A stretch of 64,000 bases of DNA, taken from contig JAVJOG010000008.1 of NCBI GenBank assembly GCA_040216885.1, positions 1-64,000 on the forward strand. The letters run 5' to 3'. A program made the translations under genes and the position numbers. Below are positions 8,397-16,761 of the stretch, in pieces; position 1 is the first letter of the stretch, and every line of letters starts with the position of its first letter. A model generated the notes under the pieces. It was not told the origin of the DNA. It searched no databases and saw only the letters and a list, made by a program, of their open reading frames with translations. This stretch comes from Parvibaculum sp040216885. Lineage in GTDB: Bacteria > Pseudomonadota > Alphaproteobacteria > Parvibaculales > Parvibaculaceae.

Positions 8397-9419
8397 ATGA
8401 ACAAGGTCGCAGCAATCTCGTCGAAAGCCGACTGGCGTGGGCGCGACATGCGTCAGACCGAGGATTGGATCTACCGCCTTTCGTCCGACGAGATCCGCGA
8501 AATTGACGCGGCGCTGAAGTACGCTAAGAGTAAAGGGCTTTCCGGCATTCAAGTCGCACGCCGGGATTTCCCGCTGCCGACCTTCGCCGCCACGATCGAC
8601 AAGATCACGGACGAACTGGCCAATGGCCGAGGATTCATCCTCATTCGCGGCTTTCCGGCGCAAGACTACTCCAAGGAAGACGTGGGTACGATTTTCTGGG
8701 GCCTCGGCACTCATATCGGCAGGCCGTGGCCACAAAATGCCCAAGGCGACGTGCTGGGCGACGTCCGCGACACAGGGCGCAGCATCCTCGATCACACCGT
8801 TCGCGGCTATCAAACGCGCGTGGCGCTGCCCTTCCACACCGACGGTTCGGATCTCGTGGGGCTGTTGTGCTTGCGTACCGCCAAGAGCGGGGGATTGAGC
8901 AGCATCGTTAGTTCCGTCGCTTGCCACAACGAGCTGGCGCGCACGCGACCCGATCTATTGGCGCGGCACTACGAACCCTTCTATTACGATTGGCGCGGCG
9001 AGCAGAAGCCCGGCACCAAGCCGTATTACACGGCACCGACATTCACGCTGCACCAGGGCCGGCTCTTCAATCGCTACATCCGTGGATATATCGACAGCGC
9101 ACAGCGCATTGCCGAAGTGCCGCGCCTGACCGCGTCCGAACGCGAAGCGCTCGATGCCCTCGACGCGCTGACCGTCAACGAGGAGTTCCGGCTCGACATG
9201 GAACTGCACGTAGGGGACATGCAGTTCATCAACAACTACGTCATCTTTCACTCACGCACCGACTATGTCGATCACGACGAAGACGACAAGAAGCGTCACT
9301 TGAAACGCCTCTGGCTTGCCACCGACAAGATCGGCGAGCGGCCGGCGGCGTTCCAGGATCGCGGCTACGACATGAATTGGTGGAGCCAAACCGCACCCAA
9401 ACTACCGGCCGCCGAATAG
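8397..9419 (+). CDS. TauD/TfdA-family Fe(II)/2-oxoglutarate dioxygenase
   Basis: The protein is 340 residues from the ATG at 8397 (MNKVAAISS), with AGGGAA just upstream; a GTG at 8370 is in frame but less likely. FILIRGFP near residues 80-90 and the iron ligands HTDGSDLVGLLCL (His-x-Asp) and a distal His in NNYVIFHSRTDYVDH, with an Arg in RHLKRLWLA to bind 2-oxoglutarate, mark the TauD family (PF02668). Such enzymes hydroxylate a carbon next to sulfonate, sulfate, ether or amine groups, releasing the group. It is the first gene of an oxidative operon and is preceded by an array of palindromic operators. Confidence 0.9.
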   Translation: MNKVAAISSKADWRGRDMRQTEDWIYRLSSDEIREIDAALKYAKSKGLSGIQVARRDFPLPTFAATIDKITDELANGRGFILIRGFPAQDYSKEDVGTIFWGLGTHIGRPWPQNAQGDVLGDVRDTGRSILDHTVRGYQTRVALPFHTDGSDLVGLLCLRTAKSGGLSSIVSSVACHNELARTRPDLLARHYEPFYYDWRGEQKPGTKPYYTAPTFTLHQGRLFNRYIRGYIDSAQRIAEVPRLTASEREALDALDALTVNEEFRLDMELHVGDMQFINNYVIFHSRTDYVDHDEDDKKRHLKRLWLATDKIGERPAAFQDRGYDMNWWSQTAPKLPAAE

Positions 9420-9458
9420 GCACGGCGGGTGCCCGACGGGCACCGCTTTATCATCTGT

Positions 9459-9473
9459 TTAGCAAAATGCTAA
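9459..9473. promoter_or_regulatory. Second TTAGC-n5-GCTAA operator, upstream of 9574 gene
   Basis: TTAGCAAAATGCTAA is a palindrome with the same half-site (TTAGC/GCTAA) and spacing as the units at 8286 and 8306. It lies about 100 bp before the acyl-CoA-dehydrogenase-like gene and after the stop of the dioxygenase, so it probably controls a second, internal promoter of the same regulon. Confidence 0.7.
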
Positions 9474-9573
9474 TTGTCTTGAGGCGCACGCATATGTGCC
9501 GTGGATTTTCCGCGACCGTGCCGGTATCCGAATGTCCAGCATCTCGCCATCCGCCGAAACGGAGCACAATGGA

Positions 9574-10746
9574 ATGAACGCAGCGACCGCGATACAACGC
9601 CCCGAGGCGGCGCCAATCCTGTCGGAGTTGAAAGCAATCGCCGCCGATTTTGCCGCCGATCGCCAGGCGCGCCAAGCCCGCCGCCATCTGGAGCACACCG
9701 ATTTCGATCGGCTGGCGGAAGCGGGCTTTCTGCGCACCGGCATCCCGGCTTCGATGGGCGGGCTGTGGAGCGACACGCGAAGCTCGGTGCGCCTTTATTG
9801 CGACATGGTGCGAATCATTGCGGGCGGCGATCCGTCCGTGGCGCTGGTCGCTTCGATGCATCCGTCGGTGCTTGTGTTTTGGCTTGCCGCCGAAAGCGCG
9901 CCGCCGGCCGATGACGCCGCTTGGCAAGAGCAACGCAATTGGTGCTTCGATACGGCGCGCGAGGGACATTGGTGGGGCACCGTGACGTCGGAGCCGGGCA
10001 GCGGCGGCGACATCATGAAGACGCGCACCCTTGCCCAGCCGACGGGCGCGCCGAACTCCTTCTGCCTCACGGGCGAGAAACATTTCGGCTCCGGCTCCGG
10101 CATCACGTCGTTCATGATCACGACGGCCAAAGTGGCACAAGATGCCGCTCCTTCCATGTTCTTCATGGATATGCGCGACATGCCGTGGGACGGATCGAAG
10201 GGTGTGACGCTCGCGGCCGAATGGGACGGGCACGGAATGAGCGCGACGCAGAGTCATGCGTTCCACTTCGACGGCGTTGAGGCAACGCAAATGGCCTGGC
10301 CTGGAGGCGTTGCTCAAAGCTCGCCGGCCGCAGCTCAACTCGGCGCTTGCATGTTCACCGCCGTGGTCGTCGGCGTGATAGAAAGCGCGCTCGCTTATGC
10401 GCGCGGCAAACTTCAGCCGCGCAAGGATGGGCTGCGCAGCTTCGAGCGGGTCGAGTGGGCACGAGCGGTGAACGAAGTTTGGACGATCCTTCAAATTCAC
10501 GAGGGCATGGTCGCGGCGGTGGAAAGCGGCGCGGGCGGGGTCGCGGCCAGCGCACGTGGCAAGGCGATTGTTGCGGAACTTGCCGAGGTGTGCCTCGCAC
10601 GGATGAGCAAAGTCGTGGGCGGCAGCTCCTTCTCGCGTAGCGCGCCCTTGGGACAGTGGGGCCAGGACGTGCGCGCGCTCGGGTTCTTGCGCCCACCCTG
10701 GGGCTTGGCCTTCGACCAATTGTACGATTTATCCTGGAAGGACTAG
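9574..10746 (+). CDS. Acyl-CoA dehydrogenase-like flavoprotein
   Basis: The protein is 390 residues from the ATG at 9574 (MNAATAIQRPE), with GGAG about 9 bases upstream; the longer in-frame start at 9496 would overlap the promoter region. The segments FLRTGIPASMGGLW, VTSEPGSGGDIMKT and FCLTGEKHFGSGSG are the middle-domain FAD-contacting motifs of the acyl-CoA dehydrogenase superfamily. Homologous architecture is used both by true dehydrogenases and by flavin monooxygenases such as DszC/SfnB-type desulfurization proteins. The C-terminal domain lacks the usual GGxGxxxExxxxRxxRD motif, so an oxygenase-type role is plausible. It sits 3 bp before the TetR gene. Confidence 0.85.
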   Translation: MNAATAIQRPEAAPILSELKAIAADFAADRQARQARRHLEHTDFDRLAEAGFLRTGIPASMGGLWSDTRSSVRLYCDMVRIIAGGDPSVALVASMHPSVLVFWLAAESAPPADDAAWQEQRNWCFDTAREGHWWGTVTSEPGSGGDIMKTRTLAQPTGAPNSFCLTGEKHFGSGSGITSFMITTAKVAQDAAPSMFFMDMRDMPWDGSKGVTLAAEWDGHGMSATQSHAFHFDGVEATQMAWPGGVAQSSPAAAQLGACMFTAVVVGVIESALAYARGKLQPRKDGLRSFERVEWARAVNEVWTILQIHEGMVAAVESGAGGVAASARGKAIVAELAEVCLARMSKVVGGSSFSRSAPLGQWGQDVRALGFLRPPWGLAFDQLYDLSWKD

Positions 10747-10749
10747 GCC

Positions 10750-11457
10750 ATGTCCGGCGCCGTCAAGAAGGAGCCCGTTTCCCTCGCCGAACATCAAAAG
10801 CGCGGATCGGCCAGCCGCGCGGCGCGGGAAGCGGCGCTCGAGCAGGCGGCCTTGGCGCTATTGCGCGAAAACGGCGCGCTGGCCGGTCTTAATCTGCGCG
10901 AGGTTGCCGACCGGGCCGGGATCAATCGCGGTTTGGTCTACCACTATTATGGATCGCGCGAGGAGCTCTTGCGCACGACACTCAAGCGCAATCTCGCGCC
11001 GCGCTTGGCCGAGATCAGTGCGGGCAGCTCGCTGCCCTTCCCCAACCGGGTGCGGCAGTTGCTCAGAACGCTGGTCGGTCACGAAGAGGCTATCCGTCTC
11101 GTGACACTTCTACTGCTCGACCGCGGTGGGCCACTCTCGCTGATGCCGTTGCTGGCGAATTGGCTGGAGAATCTGGAGCGCGACCAGCGCGACGAAAAAG
11201 TAAAAGAGGATATCGACGGCCCGGCGATGGTGGCTTTGATCACCTGTCTCGGCTACGGCTTCGTGCTGTTCCGAAAACAACTGGCGCGCGAGATGGGCAC
11301 GTCGGTGGCCGACTTCGATTGGCGGATCGACGAGGCGCTCCGCCGCCTGCTCGACGCGTTGGAGCCGGATTCCGTTCCCGACCCGACCGCTACGAACCGG
11401 TCGAAGTGCGGCCCAAAAGCTTCGCCAAAAGGTGATCGGAGGAGGAGAAAAACATGA
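10750..11457 (+). CDS. TetR/AcrR-family transcriptional regulator
   Basis: The protein is 235 residues. The N-terminal HTH is clear: NLREVADRAGINRGLVYHYYGSREELL at about residues 47-73. The C-terminal ligand domain is variable, as expected. It is embedded in the oxidative operon, 3 bp after the preceding gene and overlapping the next by 4 bp, so it is co-transcribed and probably autoregulated. The palindromes at 8286, 8306 and 9459 share one half-site and flank the genes upstream; assigning them to this protein is an inference from position. The effector is likely the operon's substrate. Confidence 0.92.
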   Translation: MSGAVKKEPVSLAEHQKRGSASRAAREAALEQAALALLRENGALAGLNLREVADRAGINRGLVYHYYGSREELLRTTLKRNLAPRLAEISAGSSLPFPNRVRQLLRTLVGHEEAIRLVTLLLLDRGGPLSLMPLLANWLENLERDQRDEKVKEDIDGPAMVALITCLGYGFVLFRKQLAREMGTSVADFDWRIDEALRRLLDALEPDSVPDPTATNRSKCGPKASPKGDRRRRKT

Positions 11458-12317
11458 CCAATCAGAGCATCGCCGTCGAAAAGCTCGGAGCCCATGTCGG
11501 CGCCGAGATTTCGGGTATTGATCTCGCCCGTCCGCTCGGCAACGAGACCTTTCGAGAGGTTCACGACGCACTCATGCATCATGGCGTTATATTTTTCCGC
11601 GACCAGGACATAACGCCCGCCCAACACATCGAGTTCGGCCGCAAATTTGGCGAGCTAAATTTGCACCCCTTCGCGCCGTCGCTTCCCGGCCACAAGGAGA
11701 TACTGGTCATCCGCAACGACAAGGATCACCCACCCAACATCAATGTCTGGCATACCGACGTGACGTTCATGGAGCGCCCCGCGATGGGCTCGATCCTCAA
11801 AGCCGAGCGCCTGCCCGACAACGGCGGCGACACGATGTGGGCCTCCATGTACGCGGCCTTCGAGGCCCTGTCGGACAAGATGCAGCGCTTCCTCACCGAT
11901 CTGGTGGCGTACCACGATTTCGAACACGTCTTCTTCAGCGACCGCAGCAAAATGGAACCGCTCGAAAAGGCGCAAGCCGTCAAGAAAGCGCGCGCGGAGT
12001 GGCCGCTGATGGAGCATCCTGTCGTGCGTACGCACCCGGTCACCGGGCGCCAGGCACTGTTCGTCAATTCCTCGTTCACGCTGCGGATCAAGGACATGAA
12101 AGAGCTCGAGAGCCGGGCGCTGCTGCAATTTCTCTACGCGCACGTCACCACGCCCGAGTTCCAATGCCGCTTTCGTTGGCGCGAGAACTCCATCGCATTC
12201 TGGGACAACCGCTGCACCCAGCACTATGCGCTTGCCGATTATTGGCCGCAGGAGCGCTGCATGCACCGCGTGACCGTTGAAGGCGACCGTCCGTTCTACC
12301 GAGCGAGTGTCAAATAA
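11454..12317 (+). CDS. TauD/TfdA-family dioxygenase (second copy)
   Basis: The protein is 287 residues and starts with an ATGA overlap with the TetR stop. The N-terminus AVEKLGAHVGAEISGIDLARPL is the taurine/2,4-D dioxygenase signature. HTDVTFMERPAMGSIL carries His-x-Asp, a later WDNRCTQHYALADY carries the distal His, and RVTVEGDRP is the C-terminal 2-oxoglutarate-binding region. This one is closer to classical taurine/alkyl-sulfate/TfdA enzymes than the copy at 8397. Two distinct 2-oxoglutarate dioxygenases in one operon suggest two successive oxidations or two related substrates. Confidence 0.92.
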   Translation: MTNQSIAVEKLGAHVGAEISGIDLARPLGNETFREVHDALMHHGVIFFRDQDITPAQHIEFGRKFGELNLHPFAPSLPGHKEILVIRNDKDHPPNINVWHTDVTFMERPAMGSILKAERLPDNGGDTMWASMYAAFEALSDKMQRFLTDLVAYHDFEHVFFSDRSKMEPLEKAQAVKKARAEWPLMEHPVVRTHPVTGRQALFVNSSFTLRIKDMKELESRALLQFLYAHVTTPEFQCRFRWRENSIAFWDNRCTQHYALADYWPQERCMHRVTVEGDRPFYRASVK

Positions 12318-13630
12318 TGCGCGCGAACAAGAAAATTCATTTGACGGGCTTCATGCTATACTGCCCGGCACCGCACATGATCATGTCATGGGTCTACCCG
12401 CCGGAAAAGATGACCGCGGGCAAATGGTACGAAATCGAGTATTGGACTGCGATCGCCAAGACGCTCGAACGCGGCAAGTTCGACATGTTCTTCTTCGCCG
12501 ACGGGTGGGCGGGCGGAGTCAACGACCCCAGCGTGAAATACGCGATTCAATTCCCCACCCACGATCCCGTGACGTTACTGCCCTATCTCGCCGCAGTCGC
12601 GCCGAAGCTCGGCCTGGCCGTAACCATGTCGACAACGTTCTACGAACCCTACATGGTGGCGCGCAAATTGTCCTCGCTCGATCACATTTCGAAGGGCCGC
12701 GTCGGCTGGAACATCGTCTGTTCGATATCCTCTGGTGAGGCCAAGAATTTCGGCATGGACGAATTGCCGCCGCACGATTTGCGGTACGACCGCGCCGACG
12801 AGTTCATGGAGGTTTGCTACAAACTCTGGGGCAGCTGGGAGCCCGGGGCGATGCTCATGGACATGGAGCGCAAGATCTTCGCCGATCCCGCTAAGGTTCG
12901 CAAGATCAACCACGCCGGCAAATGGTTCAAATGCCAGGGGCCGCTTACCGTCATCCCTTCGCCGCAAGGGCGCCCCTATCTGTTTCAGGCAGGGTCCTCC
13001 GAGCGTGGCCGCGATTTCGCCATCAAGCATGCCGATTGTATTTTCGCGGTCGGGACGGGCGTCAAGCAAATGCGCGAATTCTGCGACGACATCAAGACAC
13101 GCGCGGATCGCGCTGGCCGCAATCCAGACGAGATCAAGATCATCTGGGGCGCCCAGCCGCTGGTTGCCGATTCCGAGTCCGAAGCGCGCGACCGAATCAA
13201 GGAAATTCGCGCCCGCATTCCTCTCGAAGCGTCGCTGGCGCTGATGTCGGGCCATTTCAACGTCGACCTGACGCGTTTCGACGTCGATACGCCCATATCC
13301 AAACTCGTGGGGCTCGATGTTACCGGCACGAAGGGCATGTTCGAGACCTATTCGAGGCAGAATCCCAACATCACGCTGCGCGACATCGCCGGCAGCTATC
13401 TCTCGGGCAGCGACGATAATGCGATGGCGGGAACGCCGGACCAGATCGCCGACTACATGATGTACCTGATCGACGAAGGCGGCGGCGACGGCTTCCAGAT
13501 TACCCCGGCCTACTACGCACCGCAATTCTTCGACGACATCGTCGACAAGCTCATACCCGTGCTTCAGAAGCGCGGCGTCTTTCGCAGCGAATATGAGGGC
13601 AATACGTTGCGCGATTACATGACTAAGTGA
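12317..13630 (+). CDS. NtaA/DszA/SnaA-type flavin-dependent monooxygenase
   Basis: The protein is 437 residues; its ATG shares the final A of the previous TAA stop. The start KKIHLTGFMLYCPAPHMIMSW and the segments DMFFFADGWAGG, HISKGRVGWNIVCS and LRYDRADEFMEV with the long insertion before LFQAGSSERGRDFA are typical of the NtaA/DszA/DmoA subfamily (about 440 residues). These use FMNH2 from a separate reductase to cleave C-N or C-S bonds in nitrilotriacetate, dibenzothiophene sulfone or dimethylsulfide. The flavin reductase is not in this window. Confidence 0.92.
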   Translation: MRANKKIHLTGFMLYCPAPHMIMSWVYPPEKMTAGKWYEIEYWTAIAKTLERGKFDMFFFADGWAGGVNDPSVKYAIQFPTHDPVTLLPYLAAVAPKLGLAVTMSTTFYEPYMVARKLSSLDHISKGRVGWNIVCSISSGEAKNFGMDELPPHDLRYDRADEFMEVCYKLWGSWEPGAMLMDMERKIFADPAKVRKINHAGKWFKCQGPLTVIPSPQGRPYLFQAGSSERGRDFAIKHADCIFAVGTGVKQMREFCDDIKTRADRAGRNPDEIKIIWGAQPLVADSESEARDRIKEIRARIPLEASLALMSGHFNVDLTRFDVDTPISKLVGLDVTGTKGMFETYSRQNPNITLRDIAGSYLSGSDDNAMAGTPDQIADYMMYLIDEGGGDGFQITPAYYAPQFFDDIVDKLIPVLQKRGVFRSEYEGNTLRDYMTK

Positions 13631-13641
13631 CGGGAATCATC

Positions 13642-15120
13642 ATGCCAAAGAAGAGCGTGAGCGTCGGCGTGATCGGCGCGGGTCTGAGCGGCATCCTGAT
13701 GGGCATTCAGCTCAAGCGGGCCGGCATAGACGACTTCGTCATCTATGAAAAAGCTGGCGACGTCGGCGGCACCTGGAATTGCAATACATGGCCGGGCTTG
13801 CATTGCGACGTACCCTCGCACCTTTACGCCTATTCGTTCGAGCCCAACGCCAATTGGAGTTTACTCTACGCAGGCCAGCCCGAGATCAAAGCCTACCTGC
13901 GCGGCTGTGCCGAAAAATACGGCCTGTTCGATCATCTACGGCTCGGCACCTGTATCGAGAAGGCGCGTTACCGCGAAGAAGACGGATCGTGGGCGCTCGA
14001 AATGCAAGACGGCAGCACGGCCAATCACCGCGTCGTCGTTTCAGCAACCGGCGGACTAACCGAGCCGAACCTCCCGCGCATCGAAGGTTTCGACGATTTC
14101 CAGGGAACCTGGTTTCATTCCGCTGCCTGGCGTCACGATTACGATCTGAAGGGCAAGCGCGTCGCCGTGGTCGGAAGCGCGGCCAGCGCGGTAACGGTTG
14201 TGCCCCATGTGGCCAGTCTCGCCTCAAAGCTCTATGTGTTTCAGCGTACGCCTAACTGGATCTTGCCACGCATGAACGCCGCCTATGACGATGCGGCGAA
14301 GGACGCTTTTGCCCGCGATGCGGCAGGCGCATTGAGCAAGCATCGCCAGCAACTCTATCGCCGGTCGTTGATGACCTATCGGGCGTTCAAGAAGCAGCCG
14401 GCGGCGATCGCCTTTCTGCGCGCGGTCGGTATGCACAACATGACGGCGCACATCAAGAATCCCGAATTGATCAAACGTCTGACGCCCGATTACGCCCCCG
14501 GCTGCAAGCGGATTTTGGTCGCGGACGATTTCTACCCGGCCCTGGCCAAGGACCATGTGGAACTGGTGCCCGAAGGCATCGCTCGCCTCTCGCAAAACGG
14601 CGCGGCGACGGTCAGCGGGCGCGAAGTCGAGGTCGACGCCGTCATATTCTGCACCGGATACAAGCTAGGTGGGCGCGCCGACGGCCGGCCCGCGGTGCAG
14701 GTCGCCGGTCGCGGCGGCGTCACGCTCATGCAGACCTTGGCCTCGCGTCCGGAGAGCTATCGCGGCGTTGCCTTCCCCGGATTTCCGAATTACTTCACCA
14801 TCTGCGGCATCAACGGCGTCGTTGCCTATACCGCGCTGTTCGCCTCCGCCGAGGTGGAAACGGACTATATCGTCAAGCGCATCAGGGATATCGAGCAACG
14901 CAACCTGCGCGCCATCGAAATCAAGCCTGACGTCGTGAGGCGCTACAACGACGCCATTCAGCCGGAACTGCAAAAGATGAGTTGGACAGGCCCCTGCCAG
15001 AATTTCTATCGCGATGCGACGGGCCGGGTTCTCTCATTCTATCCCGGTACGCTCGGCCGCATGCGCCGCGAATTCCGCAAACTGACGCTCGACGACTACA
15101 CCGTCGAGACCGCGCGCTAA
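13642..15120 (+). CDS. FAD-dependent Baeyer-Villiger-type monooxygenase
   Basis: The protein is 492 residues from the ATG at 13642 (MPKKSVSVGVIG); an in-frame GTG lies at 13627. It has the first Rossmann motif GAGLSG near residue 13, GDVGGTWN, the Baeyer-Villiger fingerprint FQGTWFHSAAW (usual final Pro or Asp replaced by Arg), and the NADPH Rossmann motif VVGSAASAV. Such enzymes insert oxygen next to a ketone or oxidise S/N atoms. It is the last gene of the oxidative operon, 11 bp after the flavin monooxygenase. Confidence 0.92.
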   Translation: MPKKSVSVGVIGAGLSGILMGIQLKRAGIDDFVIYEKAGDVGGTWNCNTWPGLHCDVPSHLYAYSFEPNANWSLLYAGQPEIKAYLRGCAEKYGLFDHLRLGTCIEKARYREEDGSWALEMQDGSTANHRVVVSATGGLTEPNLPRIEGFDDFQGTWFHSAAWRHDYDLKGKRVAVVGSAASAVTVVPHVASLASKLYVFQRTPNWILPRMNAAYDDAAKDAFARDAAGALSKHRQQLYRRSLMTYRAFKKQPAAIAFLRAVGMHNMTAHIKNPELIKRLTPDYAPGCKRILVADDFYPALAKDHVELVPEGIARLSQNGAATVSGREVEVDAVIFCTGYKLGGRADGRPAVQVAGRGGVTLMQTLASRPESYRGVAFPGFPNYFTICGINGVVAYTALFASAEVETDYIVKRIRDIEQRNLRAIEIKPDVVRRYNDAIQPELQKMSWTGPCQNFYRDATGRVLSFYPGTLGRMRREFRKLTLDDYTVETAR

Positions 15121-15158
15121 ACGAGCGTCGCGCCTGATCCGCTTCGACGACGGCCAAG

Positions 15159-15530
15159 TCAAGTATGTTTGCCCCCTTCCCCGGGATCGAACATCGAGAG
15201 ACCGGCGACGCCTGCCGTTGCAGGTACCTCATTCTGCAACACGTCCCAATGCTCAACCAACTCGCTGCCCTCAACCCGGAAAATGCCGACAACAACCTGC
15301 GGCTCCTCCGTCCAGCCGCGGATGCGGCCATGGATGGCGACGAGATCGCCCTCTGCAACGATCAGGCCCGGCTCATAGCAGACGGAAGGCGACAGGGCTT
15401 CGACGAGACCCTGCAAAGCGTCCCGGCCTTGCGGGATGCCGGGATTGTGCTGGATGTAGTCCTCTGCATAGAGGCGTTCGACCGCCGAGACATCGTGCCG
15501 CTGGAACCGCGACGTCATCGCATCCAGCAT
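15159..15530 (-). CDS. SnoaL-like (NTF2-fold) protein
   Basis: The frame reads MTSRFQRHDVSAVERLY..., EDYIQHNPGIPQGRDAL..., AEGDLVAIHGRI..., and EHWDVLQNEV, the landmarks of the SnoaL-like/NTF2 family (about 130 residues, small alpha+beta barrels including polyketide cyclases and hydratase-like proteins). The start is uncertain: ATG 15530 gives 123 residues, a TTG at 15605 gives 148, and neither has a strong ribosome-binding site. The family usually has about 15 more N-terminal residues than the ATG form, so the 5' end may be damaged. It converges on the monooxygenase operon. Confidence 0.7.
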   Translation of the reverse strand: MLDAMTSRFQRHDVSAVERLYAEDYIQHNPGIPQGRDALQGLVEALSPSVCYEPGLIVAEGDLVAIHGRIRGWTEEPQVVVGIFRVEGSELVEHWDVLQNEVPATAGVAGLSMFDPGEGGKHT

Positions 15531-15605
15531 CAGGCCGCCAGGGCGACACCCCGCGCGGAAAGTCCGGGTCCTCACCGAAATGCTGATCGCGTACTTCGCA
15601 AGCAA

Positions 15606-15827
15606 TCCGGACGTCTGGGCCAGGACGGCTGAGACCGGACGAAGAATTTCTCATCGAGGAATTGCGTTCGGGCGTCGCTCCTCTTCAGGCCGCCGGGTTC
15701 GACGTTCCGCTTCCCGAGACACAGATTGGCGCATCTTGAGGCTAGTTGAGCAGACGGCTCCCCGCCAGTCTGGGCATTCGTACCGGCAGGGCCAAAGCCC
15801 CTCGGAAGCCCAGAAAGGATGACATGC
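15606..15827. other. Interval without recognised gene
   Basis: An open frame runs leftward from about 15901 through here but I recognise no family and it overlaps the start of the pirin gene. It may be the decayed 5' neighbour of the SnoaL-like gene, or the divergent promoter region between that gene and pirin. Confidence 0.4.
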
Positions 15828-16761
15828 ATGACCTCGGACCCCGCCCTCGCCCCCGGCTGCCCCGATGAGGTGGGTGTCGATGCGATCGAAACGCTCATCA
15901 TTCCGCGCGCGCGACCTTGGCGGCTTCGAGGTTCGCCGCGCCCTGCCCGCGCCGAAGCGGCAGATGGCAGGCCCCTTCATCTTTTTCGATCAGGCGGAGC
16001 CGGCCGAGCTCCTGGGCGGACAGGGCATTGACGTGCGGCCGCATCCGCATACCGGTCTCGGCACCGTCACTTATCTATATCGCGGCGACTTCCATCATCG
16101 CGACGGCACCGGTGCCGACCAGATCATCCGCCCGGGTGAGCTGAACTGGATGGTCGCCGGGCGCGGCGTCACTCATTCCGAGCGCACATCGGAAGCCGCT
16201 CGAAAAGGCCCGAACGGCCTCTTCGGTATTCAGACCTGGCTGGCGCTGCCCGACCGATTTGAGGATGTGGCGCCGATGTTCGAGCATCATGGCAAGGAGG
16301 CGCTGCCGGTGGTCGAGGATAGCGGTATTTCGATCCGTCTCATCCTCGGGACTGCCTGTGGTGAAACGGGCCCCGCAAGGATGTTCTCTGAAACATTCTA
16401 TGCCGACATACTGCTCGATGCAGGGAGCCGGCTGCCGATGCCGGACGATCACGAAGACCGGGGCATCTATATCGTCGAGGGATCGATCTCGATTGCCGGA
16501 CAGGAATTCGAGGCGGGCCGGATGATGGTCTTCCGTCCCGGCGACAGGATCACGGTCGCGGCTGGCGGTAGAGGCGCGCGGCTGATGATCCTCGGCGGCG
16601 CGACGCTCGAAGGCCCGCGCTATGTCTGGTGGAAATTCGTCGCCTCCTCGAAGGAACGCATCGAAGAAGCAAAGGCCGAATGGCGCGCCGAGGACTGGGG
16701 CAAGGGACGTTTCGATCTCCCGACCGATGACCGGGACGAGCACATCCCGCTCCCGGACTGA
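15828..16761 (+). pseudogene. Pirin family protein, apparent frameshift near the N-terminus
   Basis: From ATG 15828 (AAAGGA upstream) the frame reads MTSDPALAPGCPDEVGV... to IIPRAR and then goes wrong. The next frame, open to 16761, continues exactly with RDLGGFEVRRALP, a standard pirin N-terminal sequence. Comparison suggests two bases missing from a GC-dinucleotide run at about 15903-15913. The rest is an intact bicupin pirin: HPHTGLGTVTYLYRGDFHHRD with metal ligands (His-x-His...His), then WMVAGRGVTHSERT. If the shift is real the gene is probably dead; translation from ATG 15865 would give a near-complete protein without a convincing ribosome-binding site. A sequencing error in the GC run is a real alternative. 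Confidence 0.75.

Noticed and set aside
15572..15901. 109-codon minus-strand frame between the SnoaL-like gene and pirin
   Set aside because: No recognised family; it overlaps the pirin start, and no ribosome-binding site was seen.
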